Assembly (NCBI RefSeq): GCF_051200875.1 | Contig: NZ_CP195191.1 | Location: 2,976,001-3,040,000 of the forward strand | DNA: 64,000 bases | DNA from: Pseudotabrizicola sp051200875 | GTDB taxonomy: Bacteria; Pseudomonadota; Alphaproteobacteria; Rhodobacterales; Rhodobacteraceae | Direction of reading: 5' to 3' | In this document: positions 45,245 through 54,219 of the stretch, one piece after another | Numbering within the stretch: the stretch's first letter is position 1 | How the letters are laid out: every line of letters begins with the position of its first letter | Translations under genes and position numbers: made by a program | Notes under the pieces: generated by a model | What the model was told of the DNA's origin: nothing | Database searches by the model: none | The model's input: the letters and a program-made list of their open reading frames with translations, nothing else

Positions 45245-46252
45245 ATGAAACTTAAGGCGCTTTTGACGTCTGCGGCAGTGACCGCTGCCCTTGCCGTTCC
45301 GGCATTCGCAGAAACCACGCTGCGCATTCAGACTCACTATGGGCCGGAAACGATTTCGGGCAAGAATGCCGCCCAATTCGTTGACGACGTTCAAGTGATG
45401 TCCAACGGTGAAATCAAGATCGAGATGTTCTATTCGTCTTCGGTCGTTGCCTCGGTCGAAACCTTTGACGCGGCAGTGAACGGAATTCTGGACTGCGACA
45501 TGACGGGTGGTGCTTACCAAACTGGCAAGAACCCAGCCTTCCAGTTCGTCGGCGATATCATGGGTGGCTATGACACGCCTTACCAACAGCTTGGCTGGCT
45601 CTACAAGGGCGGCGGTATGGAGGCAGCCCAGAAGCTTTACAACCAGTATGGCATGGAGCTGATCGGTTGGTGGGTTGTGGGTCAGGAAGCGCTTTCCTCG
45701 TCCAAGCCGCTCGACTCGCTTGAGGCGTTCAAGGGTTGGAAGTTCCGCTCGCCTCCTGGACTGGAGACCAAGATCTTCGAAAAGCTGGGCGCATCGCCCA
45801 TCGTGATGGACTTTACGGAAGTCTTCACCTCGCTTGAATCGGGGATTATCGAGGGTGCCGATGCTTCGATCCTTGCGAACAACAAGGGCATGGGGCTCTA
45901 TGACATCGTGAAGCACGCCACCTATCCGGGCTTCCACTCGATGCCTTCGGACCATCTTGCCTGCAACAAGACAGTCTGGGATGCGATGCCCGAAAATCAG
46001 AAGCGCATCATGACGACTGCGATGCAGAAACTGGCCCTGCAACAGGCGCTGACAGCCGAATATGAGAACAACAAGGCCGCTGCCGAGTTGAAAGCTGCTG
46101 GCGTTACGCTTTGGAACCTGAGCACCGAAGATCGCGCCGCCTTCCGCGCTGCAGCTGTTTCGACTTGGCCGGAATTCGCGACCACCGACGAAGCCAAGGC
46201 TCTGGTTGCAGCGCACACCGAGTACCTGAAATCCCAGGGCATGGCGAACTGA
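45245..46252 (+). CDS. dctP: TRAP transporter substrate-binding protein
   Basis: The 335-residue protein starts at an ATG after GGGAGGAG; upstream in-frame codons lie in the promoter. It has a Sec signal peptide ending at PAFAE (about residue 22). The mature protein resembles DctP/SiaP-type solute receptors, with the conserved Arg-containing segment FKGWKFRSPPGLE that contacts the ligand carboxylate. It captures an organic or sugar acid in the periplasm and hands it to the DctQM permease encoded next. The operator pair upstream indicates induction by a sugar acid. The closest subfamily prefers 2-oxo or sugar acids, but the ligand is unknown. Confidence 0.93.
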   Translation: MKLKALLTSAAVTAALAVPAFAETTLRIQTHYGPETISGKNAAQFVDDVQVMSNGEIKIEMFYSSSVVASVETFDAAVNGILDCDMTGGAYQTGKNPAFQFVGDIMGGYDTPYQQLGWLYKGGGMEAAQKLYNQYGMELIGWWVVGQEALSSSKPLDSLEAFKGWKFRSPPGLETKIFEKLGASPIVMDFTEVFTSLESGIIEGADASILANNKGMGLYDIVKHATYPGFHSMPSDHLACNKTVWDAMPENQKRIMTTAMQKLALQQALTAEYENNKAAAELKAAGVTLWNLSTEDRAAFRAAAVSTWPEFATTDEAKALVAAHTEYLKSQGMAN

Positions 46253-46359
46253 CGTTCTGACGTCCTGAAAGCAGTTGGCGGGCCGGACTGGCCCGCCTTC
46301 CCATGCTGTGCGGGGCACCGCATGGGGCAATCGGTCCACCCAAGAACAGGGAGAGCGCT

Positions 46360-47169
46360 ATGCAAAAGCAAAGCGTCTGGCTGGGGCCGCTGCGGCCCAT
46401 AGTGCGCAGTGCCATGATCATCTTGGTTGGATTGACGCTCTTTATGTGGGCTTGGCTTGCCCTTGGGGCGATGCTCTTTGGAACAGGCATCGGGATGCAA
46501 AACATGTTGCGCCCCGAGGGAAATTTGTCGGTCATCGCGACGCTTTGGTTTGGCTTTGGCGCAATCATACTTGTGGCGGTCTATCTATCAGACACCGTTG
46601 GGGCGATAGAAACCCAGCCCAAAGGGGCGCTGGATGTCGTGTCATTGATCTGCGCGCGCTTGGCGATGGTCGGGATCGTCGCTGTTGTGGTCGTTATGTT
46701 CTACGAAGTGGTCGCGCGTTATGTCTTTGAAAAGCCAACCCTTTGGGCAAATGAATTTTCATTGTGGATTGCAGGTTTTATTTTCTTGCTGGCAGGCCTT
46801 TACGCCATGCAGCAGCGCAGTCACATCAGCATCTATATCGTCTATGATATGATGCCGCGCTGGGCCAAGAAGACGTCTGATGTTGTTTCAGTCGCGTTGA
46901 TCTGGGTCTTTGCCCTTTCGCTCATCTGGGGCGGTTTCAATGAGGCCTGGGACAAGATGATACGTTGGGAGACGTTCGGTACGGCTTGGGACCCGCCACT
47001 TCCCGGAACGATCAAGCCAGGTATCCTGATCCTTATTGGTCTTGTCGCTGTTCAGGCGCTGTCAAACCTGATCCTCGATTGGAATTCTGACCGGGGAACG
47101 CATTCACCGCTGGATGAGATCGACCAGACAGAGATCGAAAACCTTCGCCGCACGCTGGAGTCTAAGTAA
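46360..47169 (+). CDS. dctQ: TRAP transporter small permease, extended
   Basis: Start ATG 46360 follows CAGGGAGAG. The 269-residue protein has a normal four-helix DctQ domain, from about residue 100 (MFYEVVARYVFEKPTLWANEF). It is preceded by two additional membrane segments (MIILVGLTLFMWAWLALG and the VIATLWFGFGAIILVAVYL region). The small TRAP subunit pairs with DctM and positions it for the receptor; usual length is 160-200 residues. It lies between dctP and dctM with a 1-bp gap to dctM. Confidence 0.9.
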   Translation: MQKQSVWLGPLRPIVRSAMIILVGLTLFMWAWLALGAMLFGTGIGMQNMLRPEGNLSVIATLWFGFGAIILVAVYLSDTVGAIETQPKGALDVVSLICARLAMVGIVAVVVVMFYEVVARYVFEKPTLWANEFSLWIAGFIFLLAGLYAMQQRSHISIYIVYDMMPRWAKKTSDVVSVALIWVFALSLIWGGFNEAWDKMIRWETFGTAWDPPLPGTIKPGILILIGLVAVQALSNLILDWNSDRGTHSPLDEIDQTEIENLRRTLESK

Positions 47170-47170
47170 C

Positions 47171-48799
47171 ATGGAATTTCTGGCGAGCCTTGCTTGGCTG
47201 AAGGTATCTGACATCGGCACATTGTCGGTGATCTTGCTCATGGGAATGTTTGTCCTTTTGGCAATCGGGATGCCACTGGGTTTCGCCTCTGCCTTTTTGG
47301 CGGTGGCGACCTTGGTGATGAAGTTCGGACCGGAATTGCTGTATGGGGATTTTGGTCGTGGCCCTCTCTCGGTCCTGGGGCAGGCCGTCTACCGGCAGAT
47401 GACAAACTACGTTCTGATCTCCGTGCCGCTGTTCATCTTTATGGCTGCGCTGCTTGAAAGATCAGGTATCGCTCGCGACATGTACGCTTCGCTGAACGTC
47501 TGGCTGAGCCGGACACGTGGCGGGATTGCGATTGTGACCTCGATCATGGCGGTCATTATGGCTGCCATGTCGGGCATCATCGGAGGCGAAGTTGTTCTGC
47601 TGGGCCTGATCGCGCTGCCTCAGATGCTAAAACTTGGCTACAACCAAAAGCTCGCCATCGGAACGATCTGTGCGAGCGGATCGCTTGGCACAATGATCCC
47701 GCCTTCGATCGTTCTGATCATGTATGGGCTGGTTACGGAAACCTCAATCAAGGCGCTGTTCACAGCGTCCTTCCTGCCGGGCTTCATGCTCGCATCATTC
47801 TACATCATCTACATTGTGACACTGACGCGGATGTACCCCGAAACGGCACCTTTGCCGCCAGATGATCCGGACGACCCGCCTAGCCGGGAAAAATCTTTGA
47901 TGTTTCTGGGCTTTCTTTGTCGGTTCACATTGTGGGCAAGTGCCGTTCTCTTCTTGCGCGCGCTGTTCTTCACGGTGACTGGGGCAAACAAGATTGTTGA
48001 GGGCGTCGATCCGATCCCGCTGGGTATGGTGAGTGATATGCCGTGGATTGGGGGAACCTTTGTTTTGGCGGCAATGGTCATTCAATTCGTTGTCGGACGC
48101 GAACGCACGGCGCAGGGTTGGAAAATGGGCAGCGGTCTGGTCGCGCCAATCGTGGTGATTGGGGTTGTCCTTGGGTCGATCTATGGCGGAATTACCGGCA
48201 TCACCGAAGCTGCTGGTATGGGTACGATTGCGGTCTTCGTAATCGGACTTTTGCGACGCGAAATGACCTATGAAATCGTTTGGGACAGCCTGATGCGTAC
48301 GCTGAAGTCGACAGGAACGATCATCTGGGTCACCATTGGCGCCGCGGCGCTTGCGGCCTCTTACACCTTGGCGGGCGGGCCGACCTATGTGGCGAACATG
48401 ATCGTTGGTGCCGAACTTCCGACGATGGGGATCATCTTCCTGATGATGTTCATCTTCCTGATCATGGGCATGTTCATGGATTGGGTCGGGATCGTTCTGC
48501 TGATTATGCCAGTGTTCCTGCCAATCGTTCTAAAGCTGCCAATTGAGGAATTGGGCTTCTTTGGTTCGCTTGAACGTAGGGATGTTGCGGTCTGGTTCGG
48601 AGTTCTGTTTTGCATGAACATGCAAGTCAGTTTCCTTTCTCCGCCGTTCGGCCCAGCGGCCTTCTACCTGAAATCGGTTGCTCCGGCACACATCTCTTTG
48701 ACGGATATCTTCCGTGGGTTCATGCCCTTTATTTGCATCCAGCTTTTGGCCCTGTTCGTGCTGCTGGCTTGGCCACCGATTGTGACCGTGTTCCTTTAA
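47171..48799 (+). CDS. dctM: TRAP transporter large permease
   Basis: The 542-residue protein is very hydrophobic with about 13 spans. The DctM motifs GSLGTMIPPSIVLIMYG and YGGITGITEAAGMGT are clear. It is the sodium-driven transport subunit. The ATG at 47171 lies directly after the dctQ stop; the upstream open frame overlaps dctQ and is rejected. A 100-residue insert after PLPPDDPDDPP (about residues 235-330) carries additional membrane segments, making it longer than the usual 425. It is followed by an enolase-family gene 10 bp downstream, so transport and metabolism are co-expressed. Confidence 0.95.
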   Translation: MEFLASLAWLKVSDIGTLSVILLMGMFVLLAIGMPLGFASAFLAVATLVMKFGPELLYGDFGRGPLSVLGQAVYRQMTNYVLISVPLFIFMAALLERSGIARDMYASLNVWLSRTRGGIAIVTSIMAVIMAAMSGIIGGEVVLLGLIALPQMLKLGYNQKLAIGTICASGSLGTMIPPSIVLIMYGLVTETSIKALFTASFLPGFMLASFYIIYIVTLTRMYPETAPLPPDDPDDPPSREKSLMFLGFLCRFTLWASAVLFLRALFFTVTGANKIVEGVDPIPLGMVSDMPWIGGTFVLAAMVIQFVVGRERTAQGWKMGSGLVAPIVVIGVVLGSIYGGITGITEAAGMGTIAVFVIGLLRREMTYEIVWDSLMRTLKSTGTIIWVTIGAAALAASYTLAGGPTYVANMIVGAELPTMGIIFLMMFIFLIMGMFMDWVGIVLLIMPVFLPIVLKLPIEELGFFGSLERRDVAVWFGVLFCMNMQVSFLSPPFGPAAFYLKSVAPAHISLTDIFRGFMPFICIQLLALFVLLAWPPIVTVFL

Positions 48800-48809
48800 C
48801 GGAAGCTCG

Positions 48810-49949
48810 ATGAAAATCACAGCGGTCAAACCGTACGTCTTGCATCATCGTCTTGAGCAGGCGTTTGACAGCGCATTTTCCACGTTTGCTGATCGCTGGG
48901 CCTGCCTGGTCGAAGTTACATGTGACGATGGAACAGTAGGCTGGGGTGAATGCCTTGGTCCCGCCTTGCCCAATGCGGCCATTGTTGAGGCGATGGCGCA
49001 GTTGCTGATTGGCCGCAACCCGTTGGATATCGAACCCATTTGGACCCATGTCTACGGTCAGTTCCGTGACCAAGGGCAACGTGGTCTAACGATGACGGCG
49101 CAAAGTGGTATTGACATTGCGCTGTGGGATATTGCGGGCAAGCACTTTGGCGTGCCTGTTCATCGTTTGCTGGGCGGGGCGTTTCGCAACTCTGTTCCGG
49201 CTTATGCGACGGGCGGCTTTCGTCCGGTCGGGCGTGACCGGCTTCTAGCGCTTGAAGAAGAGATTTTGCGTTATCGCGAACAAGGCTTTTCGGGCGTCAA
49301 GATCAAGATTGGCTATGGGCTGAAAGAAGACGTTCGCGCTATCGAACTGACTAGAAAGCTTCTTGGCCCCTCCGTAGCTCTGATGATTGATGCCAATCAC
49401 GGCTATGACGCGATTGAGGCCGTTCAACTTGGTCGCGCCGTTGCTGATCTTGGTATCGACTGGTTTGAAGAACCGGTCGTGCCCGAGCAGCTTGAGGCCT
49501 ATCGCGAGGTGCGGCAGCGCCAACCTATCCCAGTTGCCGGAGGCGAAACCTGGCATGGTCGGTCTGGGCATATGGCCGCGTTGTCAGCGCGTGCTGTTGA
49601 TGTTCTGCAACCTGACGTCTGCGGCTGCGGTGGCATCACTGAGATCCGCAAGATCGCCGCAATGGCCGAGGCCGCGGGAATACGCCTGATACCCCACGTT
49701 TGGGGCACAGGGATCGCCGTTGCTGCGGCGCTTCAAATACTGGCAGTTCTACCGCCTGTCCCGAAGCGTCATGCCCCAAGTGACCCTTGGCTAGAATTCG
49801 ACCAGACCGAAAATCCCTTCAGAATGGCCGTTCTTACCAAACCAATTCAGCACCAGCGCGGCCGTGTTGCGATCCCCGAAGGGCCCGGCTTGGGTGTCAA
49901 AGTAGATCGCCAAGCCTTGGCCAAGTGGGCGCTCAGCCGCGACCGATAA
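48810..49949 (+). CDS. Enolase-superfamily sugar-acid dehydratase/racemase
   Basis: The 379-residue protein belongs to the mandelate racemase/muconate lactonizing enzyme group. It shows K164-x-K166 (GVKIKIG), metal ligands Asp194 (DANHGYD), Glu220 (WFEEP) and Glu246 (GGETWHG), and His296 (PHVWGTG). These enzymes abstract the proton alpha to a carboxylate; many dehydrate sugar acids to 2-keto-3-deoxy acids. The exact acid cannot be read. It is fourth in the TRAP operon and overlaps the converging SDR gene by 17 bp. Confidence 0.9.
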   Translation: MKITAVKPYVLHHRLEQAFDSAFSTFADRWACLVEVTCDDGTVGWGECLGPALPNAAIVEAMAQLLIGRNPLDIEPIWTHVYGQFRDQGQRGLTMTAQSGIDIALWDIAGKHFGVPVHRLLGGAFRNSVPAYATGGFRPVGRDRLLALEEEILRYREQGFSGVKIKIGYGLKEDVRAIELTRKLLGPSVALMIDANHGYDAIEAVQLGRAVADLGIDWFEEPVVPEQLEAYREVRQRQPIPVAGGETWHGRSGHMAALSARAVDVLQPDVCGCGGITEIRKIAAMAEAAGIRLIPHVWGTGIAVAAALQILAVLPPVPKRHAPSDPWLEFDQTENPFRMAVLTKPIQHQRGRVAIPEGPGLGVKVDRQALAKWALSRDR

Positions 49950-50667
49950 AGGGCATCGTCGTGGCCATGACCGTCATGAACTGGACGTTGGTTTCCAGTG
50001 GCAAGTTCGCCATATGAAGAACGGACGATGCCACATGTTTTACATCCATCGTGGCCTCGGCACGAATTGATCCATCGGCCTGTGGAACACCTTTAGTCAT
50101 GGCGACAGCCATTTCAGTGAGAGCGTTGCCGATATCAATTTGACCGCAGGCAATGTTGAAACGTCGCCCGTCAAGGCTGAGCGTTCTGGTAAGGCCGGTA
50201 ACGGCGTGTTTTGACATTGTATAGGGAACAGAGCCGGGACGTGGCACATGTGCCGAGATTGACCCGTTGTTGATGATACGTCCACCCAGGGGATCCTGGC
50301 GGCGCATTTGACCAAAGGCAGCCCGCGCACAAAGGAACATGCCGGTGATGTTCGTATTGGCCACATTCAACCAGTCTTCAACTTTGATCTCGTCGATCAT
50401 CGTCGATGGCAGGCTGACGCCAGCGTTATTGAAAAGTGCATCCAGTCTTCCCCATTCCGAGGCAACTCTTTGCACACCTTCGTCGACGGCTGCGGCATCG
50501 GTGACGTCAAAAGTAAGGACCATGGCATTCGCATGACCCTGCGCTGCTTCGGCCAATTGTTCGGCGCGGCGACCAACAAGGGCGACTTTCCAGCCGTTCT
50601 CAAGGAAGTGGCGCGCGGTCGTACGGCCGATCCCGCTGCTGGCGCCGGTGATCATGATCGTTTTCAT
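49933..50667 (-). CDS. Short-chain dehydrogenase/reductase
   Basis: The 244-residue SDR starts at ATG 50667 after GAGGA; ATG/TTG codons 9-15 bp upstream are alternatives. It has IMITGASSGIGRTTAR, FNNAGVSLP, GSISAHV (Ser) and YTMSKHAV (Tyr-x3-Lys). The substrate is unknown; the neighbours suggest a sugar acid or its keto derivative. It follows the IlvD/Edd dehydratase by about 11 bp on the minus strand, and its tail overlaps the converging enolase-family gene. Confidence 0.9.
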   Translation of the reverse strand: MKTIMITGASSGIGRTTARHFLENGWKVALVGRRAEQLAEAAQGHANAMVLTFDVTDAAAVDEGVQRVASEWGRLDALFNNAGVSLPSTMIDEIKVEDWLNVANTNITGMFLCARAAFGQMRRQDPLGGRIINNGSISAHVPRPGSVPYTMSKHAVTGLTRTLSLDGRRFNIACGQIDIGNALTEMAVAMTKGVPQADGSIRAEATMDVKHVASSVLHMANLPLETNVQFMTVMATTMPFIGRG

Positions 50668-50678
50668 CGTTTCCATCC

Positions 50679-52460
50679 TCAATGATTGTCACGCGGCAAA
50701 TCGCGCCCGACCTTGTGATACGCGGTCGCTAGTTCAAGGCAACCTCCATCAGAAAGTTGACCGACATGTTTGCGATAGATCTCTTGCCACGGTGTTTGGT
50801 GGTGCAATTCCGGGGCGGTCCAACCGGCTTTTCTTGCTTCCCATTCGGCATCGTCAACCAGTGCGTCAAGGCGAGAGTTGTTCAAGTCCATTCGTACGAT
50901 GTCGCCAGTTCGGAGAAAGGCAAGGCCTCCGCCGACCACGGCTTCAGGAGACGCGTTCAGGACAGATGGACTTTCAGAGGTGCCGGATTGGCGACCGTCC
51001 CCAACGGTAGGTAGGTGGTTGATCCCAGCCCGGATCATGGCATCCGGTGGCTGCATATTCACGACCTCGGCAGAGCCGGGATAGCCTACACAGCCTACCC
51101 CTCGAATGAATAGGATCGTGCGTTCGTCAATTCCCAAAGCAGGGTCATTGATCCGGTCGTGATAATCTTCCGGTCCTTCAAAGACGACGGCTCGCGCTTC
51201 GAATACCCCTTCTTTTCCGGGCTCAGACAGAAATCGCTTTCTGAAGTCGCTTGAGATGACGCTGGTCTTCATCAACGCGCTGTCAAATAGGTTGCCAGAG
51301 AGCACGAGGAACCCGGCATTCTTTCGCAGTGGATCATGATAAGGGCGGATTACATTTTGATCGGTGCTGTCCAACCCAACGAGGTTTTCGGCCATCGTCT
51401 TGCCGGTCGCTGTCAACGCACCCGACCTGATGCGTCCCGCTTTGGCAAGCTCGGCCATCACCGCAGGTACGCCACCGGCGCGGAAGAAGCTTTCGCCTAG
51501 GAATTCCCCGGCTGGTTGCATATTGACCAAAAGCGGGACATCAAAACCAATTTTTTGCCAGTCGGTGACATCTAGTTCGATACCCGCATGCCTTGCGATT
51601 GCCTGAAGATGAGGTGGGGCGTTGGTTGATCCGCCGATGGCCGCAGCCACGACAATCGCGTTTTCAAAGGACTCTCTCGACAAAATGTCCGAGGGTTTCA
51701 GGTCTTCGTGCACCATGGTGACGATCCGACGGCCTGTTTCATAGGCCATCGCCATGCGTTCGCGGAACGGAGCAGGGATGGCAGAGTTTCCGGTCAGCGT
51801 CATGCCAAGCGCTTCGGCCATCGCATTCATGGTGCTTGCGGTGCCCATCGTGTTGCAGTGGCCAAGGCTTGGGGCACTTGCGCAGACACGAGACATGAAC
51901 TCGTCATAATCAATCGCGCCTTCCGCCAGAAGACGGCGGCTTTCCCAAATGATTGTGCCTGATCCGGCCCGCTTACCTTTCCACCATCCGTCCAGCATAG
52001 GTCCGCCATTAAGGGCGATGGCGGGAATATCAACGGTTGCAGCCCCCATCAGCATGGCGGGAGTTGTCTTGTCACAGCCCGTGGTCAAGACCACTCCGTC
52101 GATCGGGTAGCCGTGCAGAACCTCGACAAGCCCGAGATAGGCCAGATTGCGATCAAGGGCAGCGGTAGGTCGCTTTGCGTTTTCAAAGATTGGATGTACC
52201 GGAAATTCCATTGGAATGCCGCCTGCATCTCTGATCCCGGCCTTGATCCGATCCATCAGGAAGATGTGAATCTTGTTGCAGGGGGCAAGGTCGCTGCCCG
52301 TTTGCGCGATGCCGATAATCGGTCTGTCGCCCTGAAGTTCAGCGCGCGTATACTGCTGGTTCAAATAGCGTTCGATATAAAGCGCTGTCATTCCGGGGTT
52401 GTTCGGGTTGTCGAACCATTCTTGTGACCGGAATTTCTTGTTTGCCTTAGTGTCAGACAC
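50679..52460 (-). CDS. IlvD/Edd family sugar-acid dehydratase
   Basis: Best start is GTG 52460 after GGGGGAGA; a long upstream extension to 52679 runs through the operator and is rejected. The 593-residue protein has the iron-sulfur Cys residues C61 (LAPCNKIH), C129 (TTGCDKTTP) and C202 (GHCNTMGT) of the family. It fits the pentonate/hexonate dehydratase branch (L-arabinonate, D-xylonate, D-galactonate) better than dihydroxyacid dehydratase. The reaction is dehydration of an aldonic acid to a 2-keto-3-deoxy acid in the cytoplasm. The operator at 52548 lies 88 bp upstream. Confidence 0.92.
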   Translation of the reverse strand: MSDTKANKKFRSQEWFDNPNNPGMTALYIERYLNQQYTRAELQGDRPIIGIAQTGSDLAPCNKIHIFLMDRIKAGIRDAGGIPMEFPVHPIFENAKRPTAALDRNLAYLGLVEVLHGYPIDGVVLTTGCDKTTPAMLMGAATVDIPAIALNGGPMLDGWWKGKRAGSGTIIWESRRLLAEGAIDYDEFMSRVCASAPSLGHCNTMGTASTMNAMAEALGMTLTGNSAIPAPFRERMAMAYETGRRIVTMVHEDLKPSDILSRESFENAIVVAAAIGGSTNAPPHLQAIARHAGIELDVTDWQKIGFDVPLLVNMQPAGEFLGESFFRAGGVPAVMAELAKAGRIRSGALTATGKTMAENLVGLDSTDQNVIRPYHDPLRKNAGFLVLSGNLFDSALMKTSVISSDFRKRFLSEPGKEGVFEARAVVFEGPEDYHDRINDPALGIDERTILFIRGVGCVGYPGSAEVVNMQPPDAMIRAGINHLPTVGDGRQSGTSESPSVLNASPEAVVGGGLAFLRTGDIVRMDLNNSRLDALVDDAEWEARKAGWTAPELHHQTPWQEIYRKHVGQLSDGGCLELATAYHKVGRDLPRDNH

Positions 52461-52547
52461 GTTATCTCCCCCGTCACACGCCGGCACACCGATAGCTTGT
52501 CCAAGCCCCGCGCCGATCTTTCTTGACCTCTGCCTAGATTTCCAATT

Positions 52548-52557
52548 TGGTATACCA
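52548..52557. promoter_or_regulatory. GntR operator site 3 (TGGTATACCA)
   Basis: Perfect palindrome in extended form ATTTGGTATACCAAAT, between the IlvD/Edd gene (start 52460, minus) and the secreted-protein/azlCD group (start 52624, plus). It could control both directions. Confidence 0.75.
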
Positions 52558-52623
52558 AATGCAAGCGCATTATGGAGGGTGTTCTTTTGCTGGCTCCGGG
52601 CCAGACTTGAGAACTGGAAGGAT

Positions 52624-53133
52624 ATGCTGCGCCGTTCTTTGCTGACCGAACTTTCAATTATGGTTGTCGCCATTGGCACCTTCGCTGGTGCGGGCGGCCT
52701 TCATGCTGATACGACTTCACTTCAGGCTTCCCTCGATCAGGCCGAAATGTGCCTGACCGAAGCTATTGAGGCCTCTGCAAACCCGGCAGAGTGTCTGATG
52801 AAGATCCATTCGCCGTGTCTTGCTTATTCACAAGCGGCAGCTCCGCAAGCGAGCTTGTGTTATGTTGAGATGCGAAAGGGATGGGACGCCAAGATCAAGG
52901 CTATGCTTGAAGCCGCGTCCGCGTCGGAAGATGCCCGGCTTGCTGCAAGTTTTCGCATAGAGAGCAAGTACGAGCTCTTGGCGAATCTGCTGAATTGCGA
53001 CCGCCTGGATGAGTTGGCAGAACTTTACAAGCAACCTGAAACCGAACGTATTCTCCAAAAGACGCGATGCGAGGCAACCGCTTCGGCAGTGACCTTCATA
53101 AAACTTTTCGTTGGGGCGGAGGCGGAAAAATGA
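52624..53133 (+). CDS. Putative secreted Cys-containing protein of unknown function
   Basis: The 169-residue protein starts MLRRSLLTELS and has a hydrophobic segment followed by a likely Sec cleavage site (GGLHA-DTT). The mature part has five Cys residues in spaced positions (MCLTE, ECLMK, SPCLAY, SLCYVE, LNCDR) and another in TRCEA, with helical, Ala/Glu-rich character. It recalls small periplasmic Cys-rich proteins such as the LprI type, but I cannot assign a family. The stop overlaps the azlC start (ATGA), so it is coupled to the AzlCD exporter. The ribosome-binding site is close (GGAAGG at 2 nt), so the start is uncertain; an ATG at 52660 is possible. Confidence 0.65.
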   Translation: MLRRSLLTELSIMVVAIGTFAGAGGLHADTTSLQASLDQAEMCLTEAIEASANPAECLMKIHSPCLAYSQAAAPQASLCYVEMRKGWDAKIKAMLEAASASEDARLAASFRIESKYELLANLLNCDRLDELAELYKQPETERILQKTRCEATASAVTFIKLFVGAEAEK

Positions 53134-53846
53134 AGGCGAAAGCCGCCTTCTGGCAAGGCTTCGTTGCTTGCTCTCCGTTCATCCTGATCACCGTACCCTA
53201 TTCGATGATGTTCGGTGTGTTCGCACGGGATGCCGGGCTTGATGTTCTTCGAACAATGACAATGTCGGTGATTGTTATTGCCGGAGCTTCCCAATTCGCC
53301 GCACTGACCTTGTTGAAACAGGATGCACCGGTTTTCGTGGCTTTGTTGACGGCCTTGGTCGTCAACATGCGGATGGCGATCTACTCGGCAGCACTGGTGC
53401 CGCATCTGGGGCAGGCCCGGTTTCGAACCCGGGCCATATTGGCATATTTTATGGTGGATCAGGCTTTTGCAGTTGCGCTCAAGCGATATGATGAGCCCCC
53501 CGAAATGAGCCTTTCAGAGAAGCTTGCCTATTATTTTGGGGCAATGTTGCTGATCTGTCCTTTTTGGTACGGGGGTACGTTGGCGGGTGCAATGATGGGA
53601 CAGGCAATTCCGCCGGAGTTTTCCTTGGATTTTGCCGTACCGGTCTGTTTTATCGCCCTCGTCGCTCCGACCCTAAGAAGCCTTCCGCACATTGTTGCCG
53701 CGACGGCCTCCGTTCTTGCGATGCTCGTTTTTCATGATCTGCCTTGGAGCTTGGGCCTGCTGGTGGCTGCTCTGCTTGCCATGTCAGCCGGAGCGCAGAC
53801 AGAGTTTTATCTGGATAGAAGGAAACCCTCGGGAGGCCCGTCATGA
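53130..53846 (+). CDS. azlC: AzlC family branched-chain amino acid exporter subunit
   Basis: Start ATG 53130 overlaps the previous stop (ATGA). The 238-residue protein has AzlC features: FWQGFVACSPFILITVPYSMMFG, IVIAGASQFAALTLL, LVVNMRMAIYSAAL and several spans. AzlC with AzlD exports branched-chain amino acids in Bacillus; related pairs may export other small amphipathic acids. The next gene is azlD, overlapping by 4 bp. Its place in a sugar-acid regulon is unusual; it may relieve accumulation of an intermediate or only share the promoter. Confidence 0.92.
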   Translation: MKAKAAFWQGFVACSPFILITVPYSMMFGVFARDAGLDVLRTMTMSVIVIAGASQFAALTLLKQDAPVFVALLTALVVNMRMAIYSAALVPHLGQARFRTRAILAYFMVDQAFAVALKRYDEPPEMSLSEKLAYYFGAMLLICPFWYGGTLAGAMMGQAIPPEFSLDFAVPVCFIALVAPTLRSLPHIVAATASVLAMLVFHDLPWSLGLLVAALLAMSAGAQTEFYLDRRKPSGGPS

Positions 53847-54166
53847 TCGAAGATCAGGCCTTTTGGACTCTGACCGTTCTCTTGGGGATCGGGACTTATC
53901 TTATTCGCTTTTCATTTCTGGGAGCCATGGGCGGTAGACGTCTGCACCCATGGGTGATGGCCCATTTGCGTTATGTCGGCGCTGCAATCTTTCCGGCGAT
54001 GATCACACCTTTGGTTTTATGGCCTGCCGCGACAGACGGGGCGTTGGATGCCGCGCGGCTTTTGGCTGCTGCAACGGCGTTTTACGTCGGTATGCGTTAT
54101 TCGGTCATGGGTGCAATCATTGCTGGCATGGGCAGCCTTTATGTCTTTCAGGCAGTCGGGCTGTAA
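53843..54166 (+). CDS. azlD: AzlD family exporter subunit
   Basis: The 107-residue protein has three to four hydrophobic segments and the AzlD motifs GIGTYLIRFSFL and LRYVGAAIFPAMI. It is the small partner of AzlC, both required for export. The ATG overlaps the azlC stop by 4 bp, so stoichiometric translation is likely. It is followed after 53 bp by the second enolase-family gene. Confidence 0.92.
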   Translation: MIEDQAFWTLTVLLGIGTYLIRFSFLGAMGGRRLHPWVMAHLRYVGAAIFPAMITPLVLWPAATDGALDAARLLAAATAFYVGMRYSVMGAIIAGMGSLYVFQAVGL

Positions 54167-54219
54167 CGGCATGACCACGAAAAGAAATCAACCTTGGTCC
54201 TCAGACAGGTAGGCACAGC

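Noticed and set aside
53414..53436. tRNA-like hairpin GGCCCGG-TTTCGAA-CCCGGGCC
   Set aside because: It lies within the azlC coding region and no cloverleaf can be formed around it.
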